From Pseudonocardiales bacterium (GTDB taxonomy: Bacteria; Actinomycetota; Actinomycetes; Mycobacteriales; Pseudonocardiaceae): 64,000 bases of DNA. Under the pieces are notes generated by a model. The model was not told the DNA's origin. It searched no databases and was given only the letters and a program-made list of their open reading frames with translations. A program made the position numbers and the translations under genes. Where the stretch lies: contig JAFATA010000020.1 in the NCBI GenBank assembly GCA_019244165.1, positions 62,001-126,000 on the forward strand, given 5' to 3'. This document shows, one piece after another, positions 10,141 to 19,573 of the stretch (its first letter is position 1; each line of letters opens with the position of its first letter).

Positions 10141-10380
10141 ATGCGCCATGAGGTGACGTTGCTCGTCCGCTCGGATTGTCATGCGTGCGCGGCGGCCCGG
10201 GCGGACCTCGCTCGAATCTGCGCCGAACTGGGCGTTCCGTGGCAGACCAGCGATGTGGACGCGGACCCGTCACTGCGGGCCGAGTACGGCGATCGGGTCC
10301 CGGTGATCCTCGTTGATGGCCAGGAACACAGCTGCTGGACGGTGCGGGAGGCTCGCTTGCGGGCCGCACTGACCCGGTGA
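10141..10380 (+). CDS. glutaredoxin family protein
   Basis: VTLLVRSDCHACAAARADL with CxxC; VPVILVDG. Confidence 0.9.
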   Translation: MRHEVTLLVRSDCHACAAARADLARICAELGVPWQTSDVDADPSLRAEYGDRVPVILVDGQEHSCWTVREARLRAALTR

Positions 10381-10441
10381 TCACCATCACGGTCTGGTCT
10401 CTCGGTGAACCTCTCGCCGGTGATGGCCCGAACGGGCAGGC

Positions 10442-10851
10442 ATGACCTCAACCCGGTTGCCCTTGCCGGTGCCGGCAGGGCCGGCGCCCCGGTTGTCGTC
10501 CATCGCCCGGGCAACTCTGGTGGGACTGCTGTCGATGGCTGCATGGCTTCCCGGTCCGGAGGCTGGTCCCTGGGCTCTACGGTTTCGTGTCTGGGACCAA
10601 GTGGATCACCGATATCGAGAAGGTCGAGGTGCGTCTCGACCACGGTGAGTGGCGAGGCGCGGAGCTGTCCGCGGAGATCAACTATGGACACTTGGCGGAT
10701 GTTCCGGTTGCGGGGGCGGTGGGAACCCGGCAACCACGTCGCCGAGGTCCGGGCGACGGACAAGGCGGGGTACACCCAGACCGCGGACCGGGCCGCCCCC
10801 ATCCCGGACGGCGCCACGGGGTGGCATTCGGTACAGTTCACCGTCCTTTGA
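10442..10851 (+). pseudogene. degraded molybdopterin-dependent (sulfite-oxidase-type) oxidoreductase C-terminus
   Basis: LYGFVSGTKWITDIEKVEVRLDHGEWRGAEL in one frame, DTWRMFRLRGRWEPGNHVAEVRATDKAGYTQTADRAAPIPDGATGWHSVQFTV in another. Confidence 0.75.
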
Positions 10852-10980
10852 GAGGACGCGTTGAGTACAGGGCAAATGTGTCCTTTTCGTAATCTGCAAA
10901 CTATGAGCTTGCTGCCGTGCATTACCGAAGTAATACCTGTGAGGCCCGGACCGGCCGGGCAGATGAGGAGTTGAGATCGA

Positions 10981-11670
10981 GTGAAGAGGATCCAGCGACT
11001 GGCCGCGGTGGGTGCCATGGCGGCCATGACCGCCGTGGTTGGTGCCTGCAGCAGCGCGCAGGCACCAACCACCGGGAGTCAAGCTTCGTCGGCGCCAGCC
11101 GCCGAGCCGGCTGAGCCCAGTGCTGAGGCTCCGGCGCCCGGTGGCACCGGTGTCACGAAGATCAGCGACATCTTCGGTCCGGCGTGCAGCCAGGTGCCTC
11201 AGCAGGGTCCCGGCTCGGCGCAGGGGATGGTCAACGACCCGGTGGCCACCGCAGCCAGCAACAACCCGCTGCTGAAGACCCTGACGAAAGCCGTGACCGC
11301 TGCCAACCTGACTGACACCCTGAACAGCGCTCCAGCGTTGACCGTCTTCGCCCCGGCTGACTCGGCGTTTCAGGCATTGGAAGCCCAGCATCCCGGCATC
11401 ATCACCCAGTTGATCACTGCTCCTAACGTGGCCTCGCCGGATAGCAAGCTGGCCAAGATCCTGAAGTACCACGTGGTGGGTCAGCGCTATGACGCCGCTA
11501 GCTTGGTTCAGGCCGGTACGGTGGACACCCTGGAAGGCGGGAAGATCAAGATCGGTGGTACCGCGGCGGCACCGACCGTGGGCGGTGCGCCGGTGTTGTG
11601 CGGCAACATCCCGACGAAGAACGCCACCGTGTTCGTGATCGGGCAGGTGCTGACGCCGCCGGCGTCCTGA
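10981..11670 (+). CDS. fasciclin-domain lipoprotein (copy 1)
   Basis: Lipobox VVGAC; ALTVFAPADSAFQAL; LAKILKYHVVGQRYD fasciclin motifs. Confidence 0.93.
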   Translation: MKRIQRLAAVGAMAAMTAVVGACSSAQAPTTGSQASSAPAAEPAEPSAEAPAPGGTGVTKISDIFGPACSQVPQQGPGSAQGMVNDPVATAASNNPLLKTLTKAVTAANLTDTLNSAPALTVFAPADSAFQALEAQHPGIITQLITAPNVASPDSKLAKILKYHVVGQRYDAASLVQAGTVDTLEGGKIKIGGTAAAPTVGGAPVLCGNIPTKNATVFVIGQVLTPPAS

Positions 11671-11694
11671 TCAGGCCGAGGCGGCCAGCACTCC

Positions 11695-11728
11695 TCAGGG
11701 GCGGCTCCAGGGAAGGAGCCGCCCCTGA
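11695..11728. terminator. intrinsic-terminator-like hairpin, 14-bp perfect stem
   Basis: tcaggggcggctcc-agggaa-ggagccgcccctga after fasciclin copy 1. Confidence 0.75.
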
Positions 11729-11897
11729 CGCATGTTTCGGTCCTTATGTCTGTTTGTCGGGCTTGTCTGATGGTTCCGCACTGTTTCGTAACGATTTCGC
11801 ATACCTCGACCCGGTAATCGTTTCGGCCGCCGGGTGGTGGGCACCCCCCCTTCGCGATGATCCAGACCGGACAGTACGAGTAAGGAGTTGAGATCGA

Positions 11898-12602
11898 GTG
11901 AGGAAGATCCAGCGGCTGGCTGCGGTGGGTGCCATGGCGGCGGTGACTGCGGTGGTTGGTGCATGCGGCAGTGCACAGGGGCCAGCCCCCGCCAGCCAAG
12001 CTCCGGCACCAGCCACCCAGCCGGCTGCACCCGGCCCTGGAGCGCCGGCGCCCGGTGGCACCGGTGTCACGAAGATCAGCGACATCTTCGGTCCGGCGTG
12101 CAGCCAGGTGCCCCAGCAGGGTCCCGGCTCAGCGCAGGCCATGGCCAATGACCCAGTGGCCACCGCAGCCAGCCACAACCCGCTGCTGAGCGCGCCTGCA
12201 GGCCAACCCTCTCTGACGGCTGCAGTCACCGCCGCCAAACTGGCTGACACCCTGGACAGCGCTCCGGCGCTGACCGTCTTCGCCCCCTCCGACTCTGCTT
12301 TCAACGAGCTACAGGCTAAAAACCCGGGTAGCTTCACCCAGTTGACCACTGCTCCTAACGTGGCCTCGCCGGACAGCCAGCTGGCCAAGATCCTGAAGTA
12401 CCACGTGGTGGGTCAGCGCTATGACGCCGCTAGCTTGGTTCAGGCCGGCACGGTGGACACCCTGGAAGGCGGGAAGATCCAGATTGGGGGTACCGCGGCG
12501 GCACCGACGGTGAACGGTGCGCCGGTGTTGTGCGGCAACATCCCGACGAAGAACGCCACCGTGTTCGTGATCGGGCAGGTGCTGACGCCGCCGGCGTCCT
12601 GA
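11898..12602 (+). CDS. fasciclin-domain lipoprotein (copy 2)
   Basis: Paralogue of 10981..11670; long near-identical C-terminal half. Confidence 0.93.
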   Translation: MRKIQRLAAVGAMAAVTAVVGACGSAQGPAPASQAPAPATQPAAPGPGAPAPGGTGVTKISDIFGPACSQVPQQGPGSAQAMANDPVATAASHNPLLSAPAGQPSLTAAVTAAKLADTLDSAPALTVFAPSDSAFNELQAKNPGSFTQLTTAPNVASPDSQLAKILKYHVVGQRYDAASLVQAGTVDTLEGGKIQIGGTAAAPTVNGAPVLCGNIPTKNATVFVIGQVLTPPAS

Positions 12603-12754
12603 TCAGGCCGGCGCGGCAGGCTGGAAAGATCGCGCGGGGGTCAGCTCGTTAAGCACAGTGCCGCGGCAGTGACGGTCGGATGTGACGCACCGTGTCGACG
12701 CTGAGGCACTGTGCGGTCGCCGCGCTGGAGGTCGGCTTGGTCTACTAAGTCCGG

Positions 12755-12792
12755 GCAGGGGCTGCTCACCGCTGAGGGTGAGCAGCCCCTGC
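12755..12792. terminator. 16-bp perfect stem hairpin
   Basis: gcaggggctgctcacc-gctgag-ggtgagcagcccctgc. Confidence 0.7.
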
Positions 12793-12801
12793 GGCATGCG
12801 A

Positions 12802-12825
12802 CCAAGAACGCCACCGTGTTCGTGA
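12802..12825 (+). repeat. short relic of a fasciclin gene 3' segment
   Basis: aagaacgccaccgtgttcgtga is identical to the segment near the 3' ends of both fasciclin genes. Confidence 0.7.
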
Positions 12826-12856
12826 GACGAGCGGGCGAGGCTCGGCGAGGCTCCGA

Positions 12857-12920
12857 GCCGTGAACTCGACGAGACGGACCTCGGACGGCACCAGAACGTC
12901 GGTGAGGTCGAGTTCACGGC
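12857..12920. repeat. dispersed palindromic element family A, copy 1
   Basis: gccgtgaactcgac ... gtcgagttcacggc inverted arms; right arm shared with 48016..48071. Confidence 0.8.
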
Positions 12921-12975
12921 GGCGTTGAGCGCGCACACCTTACCCCGTGATGATCATCCTCGAAGATCGCAACTT

Positions 12976-12991
12976 TGTTCCTGAGTTCACA
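12976..12991. promoter_or_regulatory. candidate Rex operator upstream of rex
   Basis: TGTTCCTGAGTTCACA; right half matches the Rex half-site TTCACA, left half degenerate. Confidence 0.5.
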
Positions 12992-13020
12992 AGCCGCTAC
13001 CGTGGACGCCTGGCAGGACA

Positions 13021-13824
13021 ATGTATCCGACCGGGGCACGCAGCTCCGGCGTGCCTGTGCGAGATCCGACCAATGCGAGATCCGAAAGGAAGCCCAGCGT
13101 GACGGTGCACGAGCACGGCGGGTGCAGTACCCGGGTCGACGACTTTCCCTACCGTGCGGTGCCTGAGGCTGCAGTCGGCCGCCTCGCCGTCTACTTGCGG
13201 GTGCTCACCTCAATGATCGAGCACGGCGTGAGCACGATGTCCAGCGAGGAGCTTGCCGGGGCGGCCGGGGTGAACTCGGCGACCCTGCGCAAGGACCTGT
13301 CGTATCTGGGTTCCTACGGCACCCGCGGGGTGGGCTACGACACAGCGCGGCTGGTGGAACATATTGAGCGGCTCCTCGGGCTTACCCGGCACCACAGCGT
13401 CGCCGTGGTCGGCATCGGCAACCTGGGTCATGCCCTGGCCAACTACCGGGGCTTTCCCGACCGTGGTTTCCCGGTCACGGCGTTGTTCGACCTGGACGAG
13501 GACCTGATCGGGGTCCCGGTGGGCGGATTGCCCGTCGACCACGTGGACAGCATCCCTGCGGTGTGTAAGGAACGGGAGGTCACCATCGGGGTGATCTGCA
13601 CCCCCTCGACCGCCGCGCAATGGGTGTGTGACCTGCTCGTGGCCGGCGGCGTCCGGTGCATTCTCAACTTCGCCCCGGTGGTGTTGCAGGTGTCCGAGGA
13701 CGTCGAGGTACGCCGGGTGGACCTTGCGGTGGAGCTGCAGATCCTGTCGTTCTACCAGGCCCGTCGATGCGCCGGAGCGGCTCCGGTGGCGCAACCGGTC
13801 GATTCGATTGCGGTGGGCCGATGA
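13021..13824 (+). CDS. rex: redox-sensing transcriptional repressor Rex
   Basis: [50 protein letters not shown]; start may be downstream. Confidence 0.95.
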   Translation: MYPTGARSSGVPVRDPTNARSERKPSVTVHEHGGCSTRVDDFPYRAVPEAAVGRLAVYLRVLTSMIEHGVSTMSSEELAGAAGVNSATLRKDLSYLGSYGTRGVGYDTARLVEHIERLLGLTRHHSVAVVGIGNLGHALANYRGFPDRGFPVTALFDLDEDLIGVPVGGLPVDHVDSIPAVCKEREVTIGVICTPSTAAQWVCDLLVAGGVRCILNFAPVVLQVSEDVEVRRVDLAVELQILSFYQARRCAGAAPVAQPVDSIAVGR

Positions 13825-15224
13825 GTCTTGTGGTCGTCGGGCTGTCCCACCGCAGCGCGCCGGTCGGAGTCCTGGAGCAAGCCGCGGTGTCCGTTGCGGA
13901 CGCCGGCAAGGTCCTGGGCCAACTGCTGGAGCGCGAGCACGTCGCGGAGGCGCTGCTGCTCTCCACCTGCAACCGGGTCGAGATCTACGCGGTGGTGGGG
14001 ACGTTCCACGGTGGGCTGGCCGACATCACCGACGTGCTGGCGCACCAGTCCGCGACTGCGCTGGATGAACTGTCCGAGCATCTCTACGTGCACTACGGCC
14101 CCGCCGGTGTGGAGCACCTGTTCTCGGTAGCTGCCGGGCTCGACTCGATGGTGGTCGGAGAGCCGCAGATCCTGGGTCAGCTACGCACCGCCTACGCTGG
14201 TGCCGAACAGGCGGGCACCATCGGGCGCACCCTGCACGAGGTCGTGCAGCAGGCGCTGCGGGTCGGCAAACGGGTCCACACCGAGACCGGCATCGACGCC
14301 GCAGGTGCCTCGGTGGTCTCCGAAGCCCTCGCCGCGGCGGCGGTTGCGTTGACCGACACCGACGCAGACCTCGATGCGGCGGGGCCCGAGGACGCCGGCC
14401 TTGCCGCGGCGGGTCTGGTTGGTCGACGGGCGTTGGTCCTTGGCGCCGGTTCGCTGGGTGGGCTGGCCGCCGCGCGGCTGCGGCGGGCCGGGGTGGCGCA
14501 GATCGTGGTGGCCAACCGCACTCACCACAGCGCGGCACGGCTGGCCGCGCTGTGCGAGGCCGAGGGCATCCTCGCTCACGCTGTCGGCCTGGAGAGCGTG
14601 AGCGCCGTGTTGCCCGCAGTGGACGTGGTGATCTGCTGCACCGGCGCGAGCCACGCGATGCTCAGCGTCGAACAGATCACCGAAGCGCGGGGCCACCGCC
14701 GGCTCGTGGTGTGTGACCTAGGGCTGCCCCGTAACGTCGAGCCTGGGGTGGGCAAGCTGCCCGGCGTGACCCTGCTGGATCTCACCACCGTGGCCCGCCG
14801 GCTGGAGCAGCGTGGCACGGCCTCCGCCGCGCTCAGCGCTGCCCGGCGCCTGGTAGCCGAGGAGGTGCGCGCATACCTGGTGGCCCAGCGCACCGTGGAG
14901 GTCATCCCCACGGTTGCTGCGCTGCGCAGGCGGGCTGCCGAGGTGGTGGACGCGGAGCTCCTGCGGTTGGACGGCCGGCTGCCGGGACTCGATGCCGCGG
15001 TGCGCCATGAGCTAGCCCGGACTGTGCACCGGGTAGTGGACAAGCTGTTGCACACCCCCACAGTGCGGATCAAGCAGCTCGCCGAGGCCGGTGGGGGCCA
15101 AGCCTACGCCGACGCGCTGCGCGAGCTGTTCGAACTGGACCCGCAAGCCGCCGCAGCCATCGCCGCGACCGGCCGCACCGACTTTTCTGCTGATTTTGCT
15201 GCCGATTTTTCTGGTGCCGGGTGA
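13821..15224 (+). CDS. hemA: glutamyl-tRNA reductase
   Basis: [28 protein letters not shown] overlap with rex; unusual tail [13 protein letters not shown]. Confidence 0.95.
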   Translation: MSLVVVGLSHRSAPVGVLEQAAVSVADAGKVLGQLLEREHVAEALLLSTCNRVEIYAVVGTFHGGLADITDVLAHQSATALDELSEHLYVHYGPAGVEHLFSVAAGLDSMVVGEPQILGQLRTAYAGAEQAGTIGRTLHEVVQQALRVGKRVHTETGIDAAGASVVSEALAAAAVALTDTDADLDAAGPEDAGLAAAGLVGRRALVLGAGSLGGLAAARLRRAGVAQIVVANRTHHSAARLAALCEAEGILAHAVGLESVSAVLPAVDVVICCTGASHAMLSVEQITEARGHRRLVVCDLGLPRNVEPGVGKLPGVTLLDLTTVARRLEQRGTASAALSAARRLVAEEVRAYLVAQRTVEVIPTVAALRRRAAEVVDAELLRLDGRLPGLDAAVRHELARTVHRVVDKLLHTPTVRIKQLAEAGGGQAYADALRELFELDPQAAAAIAATGRTDFSADFAADFSGAG

Positions 15225-15300
15225 TGGCTATGCGACACCGCCACGACGCCTTAATTTGCCTTTGCCGGGGGAAGCTTATTTCTGCAGGAGGAGCCTTATC

Positions 15301-15435
15301 TTGTCGGGGGAGACGACCGATGCCGAGCAACTTGGCCGCCACGGTGGCGCCGAGTTGGTAAACCCGGATGCTGGCGCGCTGGGTGCGGACTCAGCGCTGC
15401 GCGGCCCGGACTGTGGCCCGATGGGAAACGAGTAG
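15301..15435 (+). pseudogene. probable C-terminal remnant of hemC (porphobilinogen deaminase)
   Basis: LSGETTDAEQLGRHGGAELVNPDAGALGADSALRGPDCGPMGNE resembles the HemC C-terminus (DAExLGRxxAAELLxxGA) and sits between hemA and hemD. Confidence 0.5.
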
Positions 15436-15439
15436 GTAC

Positions 15440-16969
15440 ATGAGCCGTGTCTGCAAGACCACCGGACGGATCGCCTTTGTGGGTGCCGGCCCCGGTGATG
15501 CTGGAATGCTCACCGTACGAGCGCAGCACCTGCTGAGCTGCGCCGAGCTGGTGGTGACCGATCCCGACGTGCCCGCCGACGTGCTCGCGCTGGCCGCTCG
15601 CGGTGCCGAGGTGCGCCCGGCAGTGGGGGAGCCCGGCGAGGTCGCCAAGGATCTGGTCACCGAAGCCAAAAGCGGGCGGGTCGTGGTGCGCCTGGTCTCT
15701 GGTGACCCCCTGACCGCCGACGCTGTGGTCGCCGAGGCATTGGCCGTGGCCCGCGCCTCGGCGACCTTCGAGGTGGTGCCCGGCGTGCCGCTGAGTACCG
15801 CGGTACCGGCCTTCGCTGGGGTACCGCTGGGCTCTGGGCACACCGAAGCCGACGTCCGCGCGGGCGTTGACTGGGCATCCCTGGCCGTGGCGTCGGGTCC
15901 GCTGGTGTTGCACGCCACCGCCTCCCACCTGGCCGAGGCGGCAGGCGCGCTGATCGAACACGGGCTGGCCTCCCACACTCCAGTGGCGATCACCGCCGCG
16001 GGCACCATGCCCACCCAGCACACCGTGGAGACCACGCTGGCGTCGCTGAAAAGTGACACCGGGGCACTTGCCGGGCCGCTGGTGGCGACCGTGGGCCCAG
16101 TGGTTGAGCAGCGGGCAAAGCTGTCCTGGTGGGAGTCCCGGGCGTTGTATGGCTGGAAGGTGCTGGTGCCGCGGACCAAGGAACAGGCCGGGGCGATGAG
16201 CGAACGGCTGGCGATGCACGGTGCGGTGCCGATCGAGGTCCCGACGATCTCGGTGGAGCCGCCCCGATCCCCCGCGCAGATGGAGCGCGCGGTCAAGGGA
16301 CTGGTCGACGGCCGTTACCAGTGGGTCGTGTTCACCTCCACCAACGCGGTCCGGGCTGTGTGGGACAAGTTCTCCGAATTCGGGCTGGATGCCCGCGCCT
16401 TCGCCGGAGTGAAGATCGCTTGTGTGGGGGAAGCCACCGCGGAGCGGGTGCGCTCGATGGGGATCGTCCCGGAGTTGCTGCCTTCGGGCGAGCAGTCCTC
16501 CGACGGGCTGCTCGCCGACTTCCCGCCCTTCGACAATGTGCTTGATCCGGTGGACCGGGTGCTGCTGCCGCGTGCGGACATCGCGACCGAGACGCTGGCC
16601 GCCGGGCTGCGCGAGCGGGGCTGGGAGATCGACGACGTGACGGCCTACCGCACGGTGCGGGCCGCCCCGCCACCCGCCGAGACCCGCGAAATGATCAAAA
16701 CGGGCGGCTTCGACGCGGTGTGCTTCACGTCCTCCTCCACGGTGCGCAACCTGGTCGGTATCGCGGGCAAGCCGCATGCCCGCACGATCGTCGCCTGCAT
16801 TGGCCCGGCCACCGCAGAGACCGCGGTCGAGTTCGGCCTGCGGGTGGACGTGCAGCCCGAGGTGGCACAGGTCGGCCCCTTGGTCGACGCCTTGGCCGAG
16901 CACGCTGCCCAACTCCGCGCCGAGGGTGCCCTGCCCCCACCCCGCAAAGCTAAAAGCCGCCGCCGTTAA
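15440..16969 (+). CDS. hemD: uroporphyrinogen-III methyltransferase / uroporphyrinogen-III synthase fusion
   Basis: IAFVGAGPGDAGMLTVRAQHLL SUMT start; GWKVLVPRTKEQAGAMSERL and VVFTSTNAVRAVW HemD region. Confidence 0.93.
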   Translation: MSRVCKTTGRIAFVGAGPGDAGMLTVRAQHLLSCAELVVTDPDVPADVLALAARGAEVRPAVGEPGEVAKDLVTEAKSGRVVVRLVSGDPLTADAVVAEALAVARASATFEVVPGVPLSTAVPAFAGVPLGSGHTEADVRAGVDWASLAVASGPLVLHATASHLAEAAGALIEHGLASHTPVAITAAGTMPTQHTVETTLASLKSDTGALAGPLVATVGPVVEQRAKLSWWESRALYGWKVLVPRTKEQAGAMSERLAMHGAVPIEVPTISVEPPRSPAQMERAVKGLVDGRYQWVVFTSTNAVRAVWDKFSEFGLDARAFAGVKIACVGEATAERVRSMGIVPELLPSGEQSSDGLLADFPPFDNVLDPVDRVLLPRADIATETLAAGLRERGWEIDDVTAYRTVRAAPPPAETREMIKTGGFDAVCFTSSSTVRNLVGIAGKPHARTIVACIGPATAETAVEFGLRVDVQPEVAQVGPLVDALAEHAAQLRAEGALPPPRKAKSRRR

Positions 16970-16983
16970 CGTGTGGATAACCC

Positions 16984-17023
16984 GTGAGTGGCGATGCGAG
17001 CTATCACTCGCATCGCCACTCAC
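16984..17023. repeat. 17-bp perfect palindrome just upstream of hemB
   Basis: gtgagtggcgatgcgag-ctatca-ctcgcatcgccactcac. Confidence 0.9.
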
Positions 17024-17039
17024 AAGGGCCGGAGGCCCC

Positions 17040-18014
17040 ATGTCTTACCCGACGAGCCGGCCACGCCGGTTGCGCGCCACAGCCGCGATGCGCCGGCTGG
17101 TTGCTGAGACGACGGTGGGCCCGCACCAGCTGGTGCTACCGGTGTTCGTCAAGCAGGGCATCGCGGAGCCGGTACCGATCCCGGCCATGCCTGGTGTGGT
17201 GCAGCACACCCGGGACTCGCTGCGCAAGGCTGCTGCCGAGGCGGTAGCCGCCGGGTTAGGCGGGATCATGCTGTTCGGTGTGCCCGCTCTCCGGGACGCC
17301 ACCGGCTCCGGGGGGATCGACCCGGACGGGGTGCTCAACACCGCCCTGCGCGACGTGCGCACCGAGGTCGGCGACGACATCGTGATCATGGCTGACACGT
17401 GTCTGGACGAGTTCACCGATCATGGGCATTGTGGCCTGCTGGATGCGGCCGGCCGGGTGGACAACGACGCGACGCTGGCCGTATACGCGCAGCTGGCGCT
17501 CGCACAGGTGCAGGCCGGCGCTCACCTGGTCGGCCTGTCCGGCATGATGGACGGCCAGGTGGGAGCGGTCCGGGCGGCGCTGGACGGTGCGGGCCACCAG
17601 GACGCCGGGATCCTGGCCTACAGCGCCAAGTACGCCTCGGGGTTCTACGGCCCGTTCCGCGACGCGGTGGAATCCCAGCTACGCGGGGACCGCCTGACCT
17701 ACCAGCAGGATCCGGCTAATGCCCGCGAGGCGCTGCGCGAGGTGGCGCTGGATCTCGCCGAAGGCGCCGACATCGTGATGGTCAAACCCGCGATGCCCTA
17801 CCTGGACGTGGTGCGCGCTGTCGCCGAGGTCTCCGACGTCCCCGTCGCCGCCTACCAGGTCTCGGGCGAGTACTCGATGGTGGAGGCGGCGGTGGCCCAC
17901 GGTTGGCTGGACCGGCGGCGCACCGTGTTGGAGACCCTGACCTCGATCCGCCGGGCTGGCGCCGATCTGGTGCTGACCTACTGGGCCGTGCCGGCCGCCC
18001 GCTGGCTGCGCTGA
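17040..18014 (+). CDS. hemB: delta-aminolevulinic acid dehydratase (porphobilinogen synthase)
   Basis: RPRRLRATAAMRRLV; DTCLDEFTDHGHCGLL; YSAKYASGFYGPFRDA; MVKPAMPYLD. Confidence 0.95.
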   Translation: MSYPTSRPRRLRATAAMRRLVAETTVGPHQLVLPVFVKQGIAEPVPIPAMPGVVQHTRDSLRKAAAEAVAAGLGGIMLFGVPALRDATGSGGIDPDGVLNTALRDVRTEVGDDIVIMADTCLDEFTDHGHCGLLDAAGRVDNDATLAVYAQLALAQVQAGAHLVGLSGMMDGQVGAVRAALDGAGHQDAGILAYSAKYASGFYGPFRDAVESQLRGDRLTYQQDPANAREALREVALDLAEGADIVMVKPAMPYLDVVRAVAEVSDVPVAAYQVSGEYSMVEAAVAHGWLDRRRTVLETLTSIRRAGADLVLTYWAVPAARWLR

Positions 18015-18079
18015 CCGCCCGCACCCGGATTCCGACTGTCCAGCGTGGCTCCGGGGCGTTGCCCTGGCGGGGACGGCAA

Positions 18080-18149
18080 CCATGATCGCCGAAACTGAGG
18101 CGTAGCCGTGCAACCGTGCACAGCCATGGCTCAGATTTGGCGATCATGG
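18080..18149. repeat. imperfect 20-bp inverted repeat
   Basis: ccatgatcgccgaaactgag ... ctcagatttggcgatcatgg (2 mismatches). Confidence 0.8.
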
Positions 18150-18674
18150 GATCGGTTGGTTTGCCCCGGCGACCACCTCGGCGATCTCGTCGAGGATCGA
18201 TGTCCGATCTCCTCGAGGTAACGCACCCGCAGTGCCCGGTCTGAGGTCAGCGTCGCCGTGGCGTGGTCGAGCAGGGCAGCGCACGCAGCGTCGTCAAGCA
18301 GCGCAAGGCAGTCGAAGACGGTGCGAGGCACGTCGGTGACGGGCAACCCGCCGACGGTGCTGCGCCGGGTGCGGGGAGTCTCTCGACGGAACAGCCGCAG
18401 CCAGGGCACGGGCGACGTGCGTGCACAGCTCAGCGGTACGGTGAAATGATATAGTCGCAGGCTCATCGACCGCCATCTTCCCCAAGTGGGCTGCGGCGAG
18501 ATGGCTCACCACACCCTCCGGTTGCCAGAGGTGCGTGGCATGTGCCCGGGTGGCTAGAGACACGACGCCGACGGCGTAGACGCCGGGGGGGACCCGCCGC
18601 AGTTTGCCACGGCGGACCCAGGTGCCGATGGTGTTCGCGTTCATCCCACTTTCGCGGAGCTGCGCCCGGCTCAC
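18131..18674 (-). pseudogene. frameshifted and truncated AbiEi-like antitoxin-domain / DUF559-type protein
   Basis: N-terminal MSRAQLRESGMNANTIGTWVRRGKLRRVPPGVYAVG in one frame, GLPVTDVPRTVFDCLALLDDAACAALLDHA in another. Confidence 0.7.
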
Positions 18675-18779
18675 GGCGCCATGCTGGCGGCGGATCGCGT
18701 CGTTCGATGTCGCTTCTTCGGGTCATGGTGACCACGTTGCCCGTGGTCACCGATAATTCCGTGACGGCGTGGGCACACT

Positions 18780-19283
18780 ATGGCTACCGTCGCAGGCATG
18801 ACGGAGGGCTATTCGACTGGGCCGGTGCTGCCGCGGGGGACCCGACCGAAGGAAGTGGAGATCTCCTTCGGGCTCTGGGTTGCTACCCTTGTCCTCGGCG
18901 TCATCGGTACCGTGCTGAGCTACAGCCAGATCAGGCAGGTTCAGGCTCAGATGATCAATCAGATGGTTGCCCAGAACCCGTCAATGGACCAGTCGATGAT
19001 CGAGCGAACCGCCACGACCACACTCATCGTCGTGGTCGTTCTGTGGCTGCTCGTGATGGCCGCCATGTTCCTCTTCGTGTTCCTGATGCGCGCCGGACGT
19101 AACTGGGCGCGGATCGTGTTGGCCGTGCTCGGCGGTCTGTACGTGATCTTCAGTCTGATCGGCGTGGCGGTAGCGGGGTCTGTTGCGGGGTTGCTCCAAC
19201 TGCTGCTTCTTGTCGGGGCGATTGTGACCATGTTCCTGCCCGCGGCCAACGCCTGGTTCGCGCCCCGCCGCCCCGGATTCTGA
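18780..19283 (+). CDS. hypothetical multi-TM membrane protein
   Basis: 167-aa ORF with about four hydrophobic segments. Confidence 0.75.
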   Translation: MATVAGMTEGYSTGPVLPRGTRPKEVEISFGLWVATLVLGVIGTVLSYSQIRQVQAQMINQMVAQNPSMDQSMIERTATTTLIVVVVLWLLVMAAMFLFVFLMRAGRNWARIVLAVLGGLYVIFSLIGVAVAGSVAGLLQLLLLVGAIVTMFLPAANAWFAPRRPGF

Positions 19284-19333
19284 GGGCCTGGGGTGGCGCC
19301 GGGGGCGGTGCCGCGAACTGGCAGGGTGGGCAG

Positions 19334-19573
19334 GTGCGTCCCCGTCTTCTAGTCATGGCGACCGTGGCTGAGGTGTTGGCCGCCCTGGTGCTCGCCGGGC
19401 TCGCCTGGTGGTGTTGGCATCACGGCGTGCACATCACGATGCGCCACGGCGTTGCGCTGCGCCGCATCGAGGGAAGCTGGTGGGCAGCCGCCACCGGCAT
19501 GGTCACCCTGGCCGGGCTCCTGCTGCTGCACGCTGGGTCGGTCCTCGCGCTGAGGGGAGACCGGCTCGCGTGA
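19334..19573 (+). CDS. small two-TM membrane protein
   Basis: 79-aa ORF overlapping the hemL start. Confidence 0.6.
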   Translation: MRPRLLVMATVAEVLAALVLAGLAWWCWHHGVHITMRHGVALRRIEGSWWAAATGMVTLAGLLLLHAGSVLALRGDRLA

